Positions 33,816 to 45,065 of a stretch of DNA of 64,000 bases are shown here, in pieces; the first letter of the stretch is position 1; every line of letters starts with the position of its first letter. Source of the stretch: Hippasteria phrygiana (taxonomy: Eukaryota > Echinodermata > Asteroidea > Valvatida > Goniasteridae). The DNA lies in NCBI GenBank assembly GCA_037893225.1, contig JAZGUH010000141.1, positions 806,001 through 870,000 of the forward strand. The letters are read 5' to 3'. The notes under the pieces are model-generated. The model was given only the letters and a program-made list of their open reading frames with translations. It made no database searches and had not been told where the DNA came from. Position numbers and translations under genes: made by a program.

Positions 33816-36800
33816 GCTGTCGTCCGGCTCCAAACTCAAGAAGTCAATACATACTAATTGCATTGGTGCATTAGTTTGGATAGATACTAGGGGTGCAGAT
33901 TTCATGGCTCGACGTTTTCGGCGGACGCACCGTTCACACGTTTGGCATTTGTGCTCAACGTCGGTCGTCATATTCGGCCAATAAAATCTGGAACGGGCGA
34001 GGTCAAGTGTGCGCTCAAAGCCAAGATGGCCGACGTCATCATGAATGCCACGAAGTGCTGTGGAGCGGTGGGTCTTAGGAACAACTAGCTGAGATACCTC
34101 ACGACCACCACTTGATGTACACCTTCGATAGAGAACCCCGCCTTCAAGGGTCAACTTGTCCCAGTGACGAAGAAGAAGTTGGGCCTCTTTCAGCAAGTCT
34201 GTTCTCTTGCCTCCTCGGGGATTCTCTCCATCTTTCATACACCGGACAACTTGGTGTATGGCCTCATCTTCTTCTTGTAGTTGTCGCCATCTTTCCTGGC
34301 TCATCGCCGGCAGTGCAGTCTCGCCAGACAATAGGGAGATGAACTCGGGGGGTACGGCTTGTGGTGAGTCTGTAAGACTTTCTACGAGAGGCGGCTCGTC
34401 ATCGTGGTTAGTGGCTGTTGCTTCATGTGCCAGCATGCTAACACTGTGCCGTTGGCAAATAGCTTGGAACACATCTCGGGAGCAGATACCGTCTTCGCTA
34501 TTCATACGCTCGCGGAGTTGAGAGATCTTCCTCTCTGTCTCTACCGACTCATCATCCACTGTTGGGGGTGGCTGGGGTCTCCGTGACAACCCGTCCGCAT
34601 CAGCATTCTTGTTGCCAGGCCGATACTTGACAACGAAATCAAAGTTGGCGAGGGCAGCTAGCCAACGGTGACCTGTGGCATCGAGCTTGGCGGTGGTCAA
34701 TATATATGTCAGGGGGTTGTTGTCGGTGAGAACTGTAAACGAGCCGCCATACAGATAATCACGAAATTTCTCCGTTACGGCCCACTTCAACGCTAAAAAC
34801 TCCCATTTGTAGGCTGGGTAATTTAACTCACTCTTGGACAACCCGCGGCTAGCGTATGCAATGACATGAGGTTTGCCATCTTTTCCTTCCTGATAGAGGG
34901 CGGCGCCGAGACCAGTCCCACTCGCGTCGGTGTGGAGCATGAAGGGTTTCTGATAATCAACAAAACCTAACACGGGTGCAGTCGTTAACTTCTGTGTGAT
35001 GGTCTCAAATGACGCCTGGCACGCCGAGGTCCACAGTTCACCGAAGGGCTCGTTGGGACTGCGAAGTTTAACTCGGTGTTTCCTCTTCGTTGTCTTGCCA
35101 CGATGCCGCTTCGTCAAGTCACAACCCGCAGTTAACTCGTTTAGGGGCCTGGCAATTGACGAATAATTCTCCACAAAACGGCGGTAGTAACCAGTGAACC
35201 CTAGAAATGATTTCAACTCCCGTGCTGTATTGGGGACAGGCCACGACCTAACTGCATCTATCTTGCAGGGGTCGGTACTCACACCTTCAGCAGAAATGAC
35301 GTGACCAAGACACTTTACCGACGACTGGAAGAACTTGCATTTTGACGGGCTAAGTTTTAGCCCGTACCGACGGAGACGCTCCAATACTCCAAGTAGACGC
35401 TCTTCGTGTTCTTCTGCGGTTTTGGCAAAGACAATGATGTCATCGAGGTAAACAAAAACACCATTGTGATGGAGATCGCCCATACACTTATCCATGAGGC
35501 GCTGGAAAGTGGCCGGTGCATTAGTGATACCCTGCGGCATACGGTTAAACTCGTAAAAGCCCAGAGGGCACCAGAAAGCCGTCTTGTGCTTGTCCTCTTC
35601 TGCCAACTCAATCTGATAGTAGCCTGACTTCAAATCGAGGCAAGAGAACCATGACGCACCATTCATAGCGTGGAGGGTGTCTTCTATTTTGGGGATGGAA
35701 TATTGGTCACGCACAGTTCGAGTGTTGAGTTTTCTATAATCTATGCAAAGACGGAGGTCGCCATTCTTCTTCCTCACAAGAACAATAGGAGAGGCAAACT
35801 GGCTTTCCGAGTCGCGTATGATGCCTTTACCTTGAAGGTCTTTCAAGTGTTGCCTGGCATCGGCATAGTCGGCAGGAGGAATACGGCGACAATTTTCCCG
35901 GAAAGGTGTCTCGTCAGTCAGTCGGATCTTGTGTTTCACTGACGCAGTACAGCCGATGTCTAAGTCGTCTTGAGAAAAGACATCGACACGGCGGCGCAAG
36001 AGTGCTGTGATCCGACTGATATCTTCTTCAGGGAGGGGTGACCCTTCAAAATTAAACTCAACACTCTCGCCAGCGGGACCGGACTGACTGAAATTAGGGG
36101 TAGATGGAGACTCCTCCTCTGAGGGGAACGGAAGTTTTTCAGCTATGTCTGAGACAGAGGCAAGTTGACAACGTGCGGGGACCGTGATACTTTGAAATGA
36201 CGAATTAGCCAGAACTACTTTAGTTTTCACTCTCCTCCCTGCAGATAACTCGACCAGGCTGTTTCTCACAGTGATGCCATTCGGGAGCTGAGCCGAATTT
36301 CCCTGCTCGACGAGAACTTCACGTCTGGACCGGGGATGGTTGTGAACCTGACCTGTCACGTGCACTTCTTCACCTGGCCCGATGGTAACAGCCCTGACGG
36401 ATTTTATGGTACTCGAATTACCAGTAGACGGAGAAGTCAGGCAACACTTATATGCCGTCTCCCATACACGGTCGACCGAGAGTTTCCCAATGAATTTCTT
36501 TCCAGCCTTTTCCTCACATGCCCGCAACATGCCGCGCACGACACTGGTGTTAGTGCCAACAAGCAAGGGGACATCATCCATTCCTTGCCGATTAGGGCAC
36601 ACAAGGGCTAGGGTCGTGACCTCCTGTTGTGTTCCTGCGGAGCTGGCCGGAAACTTGAGGTTCAACTCGATGTAGCCCTGGTATGGCACCGGTTTTCCAG
36701 CCGCACCTATCACCGCGAGGTGTGACAGGGGTCGTAGCTGACGATGAGGCAGATGGCGGGCGTGAAAACCTGCAGATACACAAGTGACCTGTGACCCAGT

Positions 36801-37001
36801 ATCAAGGAGACACTTGGAGGCGTGTCCATCGATGAAGACAGGGGTAATGGGCTGTTCACCGACGACACCCGGGGGGACATCGCTGACATACTTGGAAGAA
36901 GAACCTTGATAATGTATCTCAGCACTTGTGTGTTTCACTGGACCCATTGGGCGGTTTGGGGCGGTTGTCGGATCCACTACAGCTGCCCGCTGTCGTTTCC
37001 C
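33816..37001 (-). CDS. pol: Ty3/gypsy pol: protease, reverse transcriptase, RNase H, integrase N-terminus (truncated)
   Basis: Open in the -1 frame relative to gag and overlapping its end; the frame has no ATG at its start (GTG 36975-36977), so frameshift expression is expected. Counting from 36977: protease DTGS at 59-62; RT from about 340 with YLDD at 510-513 and the IDYRKLN and FNRMPQG motifs; RNase H with HTDASG (D684), KWEFLAL (E near 726) and TDNNP (D752); integrase zinc finger H979, H984, C1011, C1014; first integrase catalytic Asp D1045. These enzymes mature the particle, copy RNA to DNA and integrate it. After residue 1054 (coordinate 33816) the protein leaves the family sequence and ends 21 codons later at 33750 in flanking DNA; the rest is on the plus strand at 29257. 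No other lesion seen. Confidence 0.93.
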
Positions 37002-38053
37002 GACTTCTTTCCACTCACATCTCTCGCCTGTCGAGCCATCATCTTTTGCTGGACTAGGGGGGCGTTCTTCTGGGCCTCACAAGAGTCCATCCGGTGACCG
37101 TCCTCGCCACAGTTGTAGCAGAAGATTACGGCACGCTGACGAGGACGGGGCATGGCAGTTGAAGAAGACTGACGGTGCGGGGATCCTTGCCCTTTGAAGA
37201 AACCGTCCAAACGCCTGTGGAGGCGGTCTACAGCCTGGCGCAACTCTTCAATCTCATTGGGTGTATCAGGGCCCACAGCTGAAGTGGGATGGGCAGATAC
37301 GGCCTGTATCATAACTTTCTTCGAAGGAGACTTCTGCGACGTGGTCCTCCGTCTATCTGACTTCTCTTCTAACCTTTCCTCGGTAACCCGAACGTCACGG
37401 AGCAGCTCCAGTATGGTGGGCGGGTCATTCTTCTTCGCCTGCAGCTGGAGTGTATGAAGGAGTGGGTCATTGAAGAGGCAACCGCGTTGGAACTGGCTAC
37501 ATAGGATCGCATGGCTGCTCTCCTGCGTCACACCACTCGCCTCAACTACTCTCGTCAGCATCGTGTGAAGGCGCAAAAGGTACTCCGATGCCTTCTCCCC
37601 CTCACGCTGATACTCGCAACGAAACGTGGTCAACAGTTCATCCCCATCTGCGGTAGAGCCATAAGCCTTTCCCAAACAGTCCAAATACTCTGTGGCCGAC
37701 CCAGACTCGCCGACAGCCCAGGCCACATCCAAGGCTGGAGGAACTAAGGACTCGGTGACCCTGCTCTTCTTCTCGGCCTCTGAGATGGTCTCATCCTTGA
37801 GAAGTTGCCTTGCAAGCCGCCGCCAGTTCTCAAAGTCGAGTTCGCCAGCGGGGATAGGTGTCCGACCGGAGAACAATCGTAACCGTCTGTACGATCTGCT
37901 GGCAGACTGTTTTTCCACGACATGGACAATGGCGGGTTTAGGAGGGGAAGAAGAATCGATCTCTGGGGGGTCTAGGCTAAGGGATCCCTTAAGGTCCTCT
38001 AAGGTCATATCATGTGAGGACAAAAAATCCTTAAGGGCCTCATTGAACTCCAT
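36977..38053 (-). CDS. gag: Gag of the Ty3/gypsy element (PNMA-like capsid plus CCHC knuckle)
   Basis: 358 residues from ATG 38053 (the frame is open further to 38158, but MEFNEALKDFL fits a gag start; the upstream part is hydrophobic leader-like). A capsid region from about residue 55 to 240 has the PNMA/Arc-type pattern: FSGRTPIP..ELDFENWRR, ESLVPPA, YGSTADGDELLTTF, Q..GEKASEYLLRL, then PPTILELLRDVR..EE. A basic linker follows, with a CX2CX4HX4C zinc knuckle at about 312-325 that binds RNA. It assembles the particle. The stop TAG is at 36977-36979. Family similarity is judged by eye. Confidence 0.9.
   Translation of the reverse strand: MEFNEALKDFLSSHDMTLEDLKGSLSLDPPEIDSSSPPKPAIVHVVEKQSASRSYRRLRLFSGRTPIPAGELDFENWRRLARQLLKDETISEAEKKSRVTESLVPPALDVAWAVGESGSATEYLDCLGKAYGSTADGDELLTTFRCEYQREGEKASEYLLRLHTMLTRVVEASGVTQESSHAILCSQFQRGCLFNDPLLHTLQLQAKKNDPPTILELLRDVRVTEERLEEKSDRRRTTSQKSPSKKVMIQAVSAHPTSAVGPDTPNEIEELRQAVDRLHRRLDGFFKGQGSPHRQSSSTAMPRPRQRAVIFCYNCGEDGHRMDSCEAQKNAPLVQQKMMARQARDVSGKKSGNDSGQL
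36995..37001 (-). promoter_or_regulatory. Candidate -1 ribosomal frameshift heptamer GGGAAAC
   Basis: On the minus strand the gag frame reads G GGA AAC, six codons before the gag stop; slipping by -1 enters the pol frame, which is open on both sides. The same heptamer drives frameshifting in PEG10 and PNMA3. No pseudoknot was worked out. Confidence 0.75.
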
Positions 38054-38380
38054 TGTGCTCAGCTGGTACAGGTCAAAGGTTATTACAATGATAACACAAT
38101 AATACACACTGCAATTGCAATAAATTGCAACAACAAAATGTGGAAAAAATACAAGCACAATGAAAACAAACGGGTTAAATCATAACACAAATAAAGCAAA
38201 TTCAAAGAATCAACAATGATAATATCAACAACAAAGAATAAGGATCAACATATCGTGAGCTTCCGCTAATTGATTTTGGAATTTCCCTTCCGTCACCAAA
38301 AATAAAAAAACCGAGCGTACATAAAAATCAACCAAATAGCAAAGGAAATCAACAAGGGAAATAGAATTGAAAATTGAGCA

Positions 38381-38399
38381 AATCCGGGAGGTGCCTCCA
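38381..38399 (-). promoter_or_regulatory. Primer binding site, tRNA-Thr-like
   Basis: Six bases inside the 5' LTR the minus strand reads TGGAGGCACCTCCCGGATT, complementary to a tRNA 3' end ...GGTGCCTCCA, as in animal tRNA-Thr. Assigning threonine is from memory of that acceptor stem. Confidence 0.75.
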
Positions 38400-38405
38400 A
38401 ATTTA

Positions 38406-40890
38406 TGTCACAGGTTGTCCCAACGTTTAATGGGTTCCTGCTAGGTTCGTAGTTTTGTTAAAGGAACTTTGCTCAGAAATAAATCCACACGGACAGCAAG
38501 TTATTACGTTGATCCTCTTTCTCGGGATAAAATGTTGTAATTCAATATTCATCACCCCAAGGTCATCACAAAAAATATACAGTGCATACAACAATAGAAT
38601 TGAGGATAAGAAATAAATCAAATGGTGCAGTTCAGTTCAGAAGCCAAATCAGTGAGTAATCCCAATTGAATGAATGTCTTGAATCGCTAAACAATAATTA
38701 AAATTTGACTACATCCATGAGCAATAAACTCAATCCGAAAAATGTAAAATAAAGAAGTACCTTGAATCGAATAGGCACAGGAATTACTAAATAAACAAGG
38801 GTTCATCCAGTTAGGATTAGCACTGATATGGTACACGATAATTCAATTAGAAACAAAATGGCAAATACATCATATTATAAATACAGGTTATGGATCTTAG
38901 CTGGGTTTTCTGGCGCTTGCATCAGAACTTGGGTGTGGCTTGATGGACTTGACTGAGGCTTGACACGGGGGTGGCTCCGAGTCCGAAGATCAGGGTTCAG
39001 GCACACAAACCGAGTTCCGATGATATCACGAACAGGGGAATGGGACAGGTGTGTGGGGAGGCGAACCGGGTCGGCTCCCCAAAGCATGACCTATATGGAA
39101 AGTACTCTCTGTATCAGCAGAGCACAATGGTGAGGGTGAGAATGGCTATCATTAGAAACGACTTTAGGGAAAGTACAACGTTCCCAATAGTGTAAACGGG
39201 CACTCAATCTGAACAGCCTTCTCACCAGAGGTCTTAATCGCTTTCTGAATTATCGAGGATCAACATATTTGTATACAGAACTAAAAATCTAAAAGCAATA
39301 TCTCTAACTAAAATATGAAACGCTTAAAAGAATGCTTACAAAAAAAGGAAAGAGGTCAAACTGCATATCTTTTTGGGATGTTCGCCCAGAACACATTTCC
39401 AGTGGAATGATACTTTCAGCTAACTATACATTGATCGAAAGTTCACCCAGAACATGATAACCACGGTCAGTACTCCGCACAGTGGTAAATACCATAAAAT
39501 GCTAATCAAAACATCAGGGAATAATTGACTTGGCCAAAACCCAATTGTGTTGGCCTATAGCGCATTGCGGTAACCTTACTCAAGGTCATCCTGGGGCAAG
39601 TTCCATGTGGTTGGTACACACTCGCTGTACACAATTAATAGTCAGCAGGATGTCACGGGACATAACAGAAAAGGAAGGTAATGTGTAGGCCTCTACACAC
39701 ACAATTTGGAAGACAATCAAAATATTGGAAATCTCGTGAACAAGACCAGTTAATTTACGGAAAAACGTGCATGTATGAATTATTGGTCATGTCATACGAA
39801 TGATCGAAGTTTTAGGCCACGAGGTATCATATAAAAAAGTATGCAACAAGAATATTCAAAGTAATCGGAAATCAACCAAGAGGAAAATATAATTGTACAC
39901 GGACTGAGAGTATAGTGACCGATTTAAGTGAATACTGCAGTCATAACAGAATGGTAATCGGCAATCACAAATGGATCTTCCAATACTATCGGGAAATCAA
40001 TGAAATACAAAACCGAACATGATAATTTCGGTCAATAAATAACAGCAAAAGTGACATCGATCAAGAGTCGACCAAATATCAGCAATATAATACAAGTAAA
40101 TACAGGGTACAAGGCAAAAAAGGTTAATAGCTGAAGGCAAACGAATGCTGACTCAATATACTCATATTGGGGTTGTTCCACCCATCTTGAGATTGTCTCA
40201 AACCGAGTCAACATAATTCAAAATACAAAGTGTCCTGCACATAAGTCAATGGTAATAGGAAATACAAACTTCTTTTATACAATGAAAATAGGCTTACCTG
40301 TATCAGCAGAGCACAATGGTGAGGGTGAGAATGGCTATCATTAGAAACGACTTTAGGGAAAGTACAACGTTCCTAATAGTGTAAACGGGCACTCAATCTG
40401 AACAGCCTTCTCACCAGAGGTCCGAATCGCTTGTGATGAGAAGCCGGCAATCGGGGGGGAACATTATTCTTCGACCACGCGATCTGCCCATTTCGGTGGA
40501 ACAATCTCATTGGTCAAAATTATGAAACCAGGCAGATATTCCACCTTGGGATGGAGAGTGGCCAATCAGAAAGTTACTGACTACACGTGTTAGACATGGT
40601 CATAAAATGGCAGACAGCCATAACAGTTTTAGCCAGTGGCATAAAATGTAGCCATGTTGGCTGGGTTCTCTGGCCACATCCCCATCTGGTCAATTACTTA
40701 TCTGTGTTGAGACAAAGGGGTCGTCTTAGCCACATATGGACTTGGTCAACTTAGGGGTAAAATCTGCTACTGGGTGCTAATTAAATTTACTGGAACATAG
40801 AGGTGGACCATGCTTCGAAATCGTGGGAACTTTTCCTGTCGGACCAAGTGTTAAAATGGCAGTAAGGGGGAATTTTAACAGGGGCTGACA
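38406..40890 (-). repeat. 5' LTR of the Ty3/gypsy element (2,485 bp)
   Basis: Reverse complement of 30754-33238 with almost no differences; carries the same pair of 135-bp internal repeats. Bounded outside by ATGC (GCAT in element orientation). Confidence 0.92.
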
Positions 40891-40894
40891 ATGC

Positions 40895-41160
40895 CAAGAA
40901 TATTCTACAGGTAAACTGTGATTTTTTAACCTCAATTTCTAGCATAGACCTGCTGAGCAGTCTTGTGCGCTAGGACGCCACATCATGGCGTCAGTCTAGG
41001 TAAGGGCTCCAGGCGTATATACGCAGATGCTTACCTGGACTTCACGAGCGGTCCCAGCTGCACTGCGCTCTTCGACCAAGACACTGTACAGTTTGTGTTT
41101 GGAGACGGTAAATGAGTACTCTTATAAATAATGACAATCACATTTCTGGAGAAAAGAAAG
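40895..41160. other. No recognised gene
   Basis: Flank of the retrotransposon; contains CTTACCTGGACTTCACG-like phrases but no clear structure. Confidence 0.4.
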
Positions 41161-41171
41161 GAAATACTGAA

Positions 41172-41246
41172 AGGCTAGGAATCGAACCCTCTGCTTAGGA
41201 ATCGATGAATGACTCCCTTAACCACTCGGCCACTGAGCTGTGAAAT
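41172..41246 (-). mobile_element. tRNA-like relic (Ser/Leu-type A and B boxes), SINE head
   Basis: On the minus strand TGGCCGAGTGGTTAAGG (A box) is followed, about 40 nt on, by GGTTCGATTCC (B box). A six-pair anticodon-like stem can form, but the T stem pairs badly and there is no long variable arm, so a working tRNA is unlikely. Confidence 0.6.
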
Positions 41247-41399
41247 ATAAGAGCACTTTTTAACAGAGAAGCAACTACGCGACGGCAGTACAATACTTGA
41301 ACAAGGTTGAATGAACACCATTAAGATTAAGAATCACACCAATGTTCTCACCCCTTCCCATACACGTGGCTTTATAACTGTAGGTTTGAAAATGAGTGG

Positions 41400-42115
41400 G
41401 TGCCACCATGGGCGGCGATCCCGGGGGCATGTCCCCCCCCCCCCCCGCAATATTTTATGAGGAGGGGACGGCTATGGCAGTGCCCCCCCCCCAATATTTT
41501 GCCATGGGTCATTGACTTTTACATGCACCAGTGTGCACCAGAACACACAAAGATCAGCACACATTTTCAAACATTTTCCAGGACACCAGAGAAGCCAAAT
41601 ACAACAATTCCGATGACATGTATATCTCTCTAATAGAAATTGAACTGATTGTGCATTCTTCTCCTGGGGGGGGGGGGGGGGGGGGGGGGTGGGGGGTGGG
41701 GGACACGGACCTTCGACGGGGGGGGGGGGGGGGGGGGGGTGGCGCGTCCCCTAGTTACACCACTGCGGTTACTTCCTGCATTGTTATTGGTTGTGTTTTT
41801 TCCTCCGTTCCCCCCCCCCAACCTTGACGAGAAATCGCCTCCGCTGGGAGCCACTGACGTAAATTCGTGCCGAAAATGATCCTGTGGACCATGGGCGGCG
41901 ATCCCGGGGGACGGGGGACACGTCCCCCCCCCCCAATATTTTTTGGAGAGGGGACGGCTATGGCAGTGCCCCCCCCCCAATAATTTCCCGCTTGTCATAC
42001 ACATTTTATGGGTCATTGGCTTTTACATGCACCAGAATACACAAAGATCAGCACACATTTTCAATATATTTCCAGGACACACAAGAGACACCGAGTACAT
42101 GTAATTTTCCCCCGA
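41400..42115. repeat. Two direct copies of a ~230-bp repeat, 484 bp apart
   Basis: 41406-41600 and 41890-42085 share ATGGGCGGCGATCCCGGGGG, CATGTCCCCC/ACGTCCCCC, GGGGACGGCTATGGCAGTGC, CATGCACCAG and CAAAGATCAGCACACATTTT. Between them are extreme G runs (41667-41748). Non-coding; frames here are homopolymer artefacts. Confidence 0.75.
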
Positions 42116-42173
42116 TAACATGTACCGGTATATCTAATAACAGTTGATATGATAGTGCATTCGGGCCCCGCTC

Positions 42174-42908
42174 TATAGTCCCCCGTCTCATTAGTCCCCC
42201 GTCTCATTGGTCCCCCGTCTCATTGGTCCCCCCCCCCCCCCCCTGCGTCTCCCGTCTAATTGGGCCCCCGTCTCATTGGGCCCCCGTCTCATTGGTCCCC
42301 CGTCTCATTGGTCCCCCGTCTCATTGGTCCCCCGTCTCATTGGTCCCCCGTCTAATAAATGGATTATATTTAGTCCACAAGGAAAACTGACCAGATAAAT
42401 TTTAATACATTTTTAAAGCGAACAAAGAAACTGGCAGGAGCGGGATTCGAACCTGCGACCTCCAGAACACCGGTACTGCCAGTTTCTTTGTTCACTTTGA
42501 AAATGGATTATATTTAATCAGCTATCTGAAGTATATTTAGTTGTTGACTGCCGTCATCTGACCTTTAGTGACGCCAATCGGTCTTTGTATGATTTCTCTT
42601 TCAGTTCATGCAGTTCATGCAGTTCATGCACTAGCTTGGAAATTAATTAATTAATTAATTTATTATTATTTATTAATTAATTAATTAATTAATTAATTTC
42701 TGGATGGGCATTGAGAAGAAGGAACTATAAAAGGGGGGGGGGACCAATGAGACGGGGGACCAATGAGACGGGGGACCAATGAGACGGGGGACCAATGAGA
42801 CGGGGGACCAATGAGACGGGGGACCAATGAGACGGGGGACCAATGAGACGGGGGACCAATGAGACGGGGGACCAATGAGACGGGGGACCAATGAGACGGG
42901 GGACTATA
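42174..42908. mobile_element. Foldback element with 16-bp minisatellite arms
   Basis: Left arm (42174-42358): about nine units of GTCCCCCGTCTCATTG; right arm (42738-42908): about eleven units of the exact complement. The outer ends are TATAGTCCCCCG and CGGGGGACTATA. The centre holds the tRNA-like inverted repeat at 42418-42497, an AGTTCATGC x3 repeat and an AATT-rich microsatellite (42640-42702). Frames in the right arm are repeat artefacts. Confidence 0.8.
42418..42497 (-). repeat. tRNA-like core bounded by 20-bp inverted repeats, copy 1
   Basis: CGAACAAAGAAACTGGCAG at the left is mirrored at the right (CTGCCAGTTTCTTTGTTCAC). The minus strand between them reads GGAGGTCGCAGGTTCGAATCC, a pol III B box with a good T arm. 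The 5' half of the tRNA is missing. Related to 62731-62855. Confidence 0.7.
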
Positions 42909-45063
42909 GACAATATCCCGTGCATTCTTCCGAAGGAGCATTGGCAAGGGATGGGTATGTAACAGATGAGATAAGCTTTGGACAAAGGAATTAATGGATT
43001 GGCTTCATTGTCCATTACTTTATTGGGGGCCAAAACATTAAACATCAATAACATTCAATAAACTCAAGAATAGTTATTTTCCATCAGGAATTGCACCAAC
43101 CTTAACCATTTTCTAGAAGGACATTCCGTTTACAGAAAAAAAATATCATCCCGCTTTTAAAATAATGAAGAATGTCCTCTGTTTCCCAAAGATGGCAGGT
43201 TTCAAAAGATGAAAGAAAGATTCTTAAATTTTCTGCACTCATTTGCTAATAGAAAGTTTGGTCTTTAGAAGCTGTCATTTTTCTACATGACGTATTTTCT
43301 TGATAATAAATATGGACCATTGTTTTCACTTCCCTTATGTTTGGAACCCACATAAATGTCCATTGCAGAATGAACCCCGTCTTAAAATGTATCCTTCAAA
43401 TTATATTCTAAACTACATCAGAGGTTTCATTGTGGCTTGTCAGCAACATGTTTCCCATTTCTGGTGATGTACCGGTAGTGTGTTCTTGCTTGCAAATTAT
43501 ACATGATGAAGAAAGTCCTGCACGACCTGAACTGGCAGATACATATCGACTTTTCATGCTGATCACTTTGGCACTGAGGAGGATGAGGTTGATGCCACAT
43601 TGTGTTCTGGCTGGTCTTCAGTGACGTTTTGGGGCGGCACTGATGATGGATGTGGGTACAGTTTAAGGGTTGAACCTGTTTTTAGGAAGATCATGACAGC
43701 ATGGTTAAACCATTATAAATTACACACAAACACGATACATGCATGTTGGCTTGAGTATTCCTACATGTATGATGTTTCTCTGCGATATCAAAGAAATTAT
43801 TCAGAACGGTTATATATTTTTTGCAGTTGTTGCTGCAAAGGTTGATGCAAATTACCCAACGCTACATGCATTGAAAGTTGACTTCACCCCCAAATAAAAC
43901 GTAATATTAACAGGCATACAGAAGGGGCAGTTCGACTAAATTGGTCCATTTGAAGGACAACTTGTCTTTTTATGGCTATGCACACTGATCTACTCAAAAG
44001 CGTGTTCAAGGACAAGGTCTCAAGTGTCAGCTATATGGCCAGCTACTAGTACTAGGCATGGAGGAAGGAACCTTCCTCCATGTACTAGGCAAGGCCTCAG
44101 CGATTAAGGAGTTTTGGCGCCTCGGTTTTTTTCTATTCTTAAAAAAATTGTGTCTCTCTAAAATTACATTTGCGACCTTGGGCAATCTCCTATTTTTCAT
44201 ATTGACCCTATTTCTTTTTTATTTTTAGTTTTGAACAGTTTTTGGGGATGGGAGAAAGTATGAGCTTTCTTACTCGAGTTTTGAGGAGAAACCGTGCAAA
44301 TTCAGACACTCATGCTGCTGTCATTATGTTTTCCGTGTGTCGCTGCATAGCTTTAATTAAGTGGATTTTCGTTCTCTTACAAGTTATAGTCTGAAACAGG
44401 TTCCTTCTCCACAATCCTCGAGCTCAGTCAAGCCTACTTCAAGTTGTTTTGCAGATTATCTGACAATCTTCTTGATGCATTCACATATTCTATCCACTTT
44501 TTTCTTCAAACCAATGTAAAAATAATCTTCATGCCCTATTTATTTATCAGCTGCCTTTTCTCAACGTTCGCAACGTTACCCGTATCATCCAATTTCAGCC
44601 ACATATCAACGCACTTAAACACCTTCCTCCATCTCGCTTAAAAAAATAAGGTTATCTTATCACTTTCCCTGCTGGGAATTGTGTGTCCAGTACACTCCAT
44701 TGCTGTAAACCGACGAAAAACCCGAAAATCACCACCGAAAAACGACAGTCACGTTGTCCATGGAGGCTGTCATCTTTATTTTAATGAGAGGTCACGTGCG
44801 CAATTATTTCGCTCTAATTGGCTGAAGAGGTATTTACGTCACATGAGCCGTCGGTGGCGCAATGTATCATGGGAGTAAAACATGCCGCGTATTTTAAACA
44901 TTTTAATCGAAATTAGCTAATTAACTGCAGGAATTGGAAACCTCCAACAACCATATTTGGATTCAGCGTGTAAAAATCTATCGAAATTGGCAATTTTTTT
45001 CTAGTTCTAAGAGGGGTGCCACTCAAATGCAAGATAATCGGGGACATCTCCTCGCCTAGAATA
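42909..45063. other. No recognised gene
   Basis: AT-rich. A small hairpin, CATGGAGGAAGG/CCTTCCTCCATG, lies at about 44057-44083. Short frames only. Confidence 0.45.
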
Positions 45064-45065
45064 GA

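Larger units (their letters stand above)
29257..40890. mobile_element. Ty3/gypsy LTR retrotransposon split by an internal inversion
   Basis: Two 2,485-bp LTRs lie in opposite orientation (30754-33238 plus; 38406-40890 minus). The minus half carries PBS, gag, protease, RT, RNase H and the first 1,054 pol residues; the plus half starts exactly where the integrase breaks off and runs to the polypurine tract and LTR. The 4-bp flanks match (GCAT 33239-33242; ATGC 40891-40894), so both LTRs come from one insertion in minus orientation, and 29257-33815 was flipped afterwards. Without the inversion the element would be about 11.06 kb. No envelope-like frame. Confidence 0.88.

Noticed and set aside
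41172..41246. A functional tRNA-Ser or selenocysteine tRNA on the minus strand
   Set aside because: The anticodon-like loop could read UCA, but there is no long variable arm and the T stem is broken.
42185..42908. Regular 16-bp repeats considered as a CRISPR array
   Set aside because: Units are contiguous with no spacers, occur in both orientations, and the genome is eukaryotic; this is a minisatellite.
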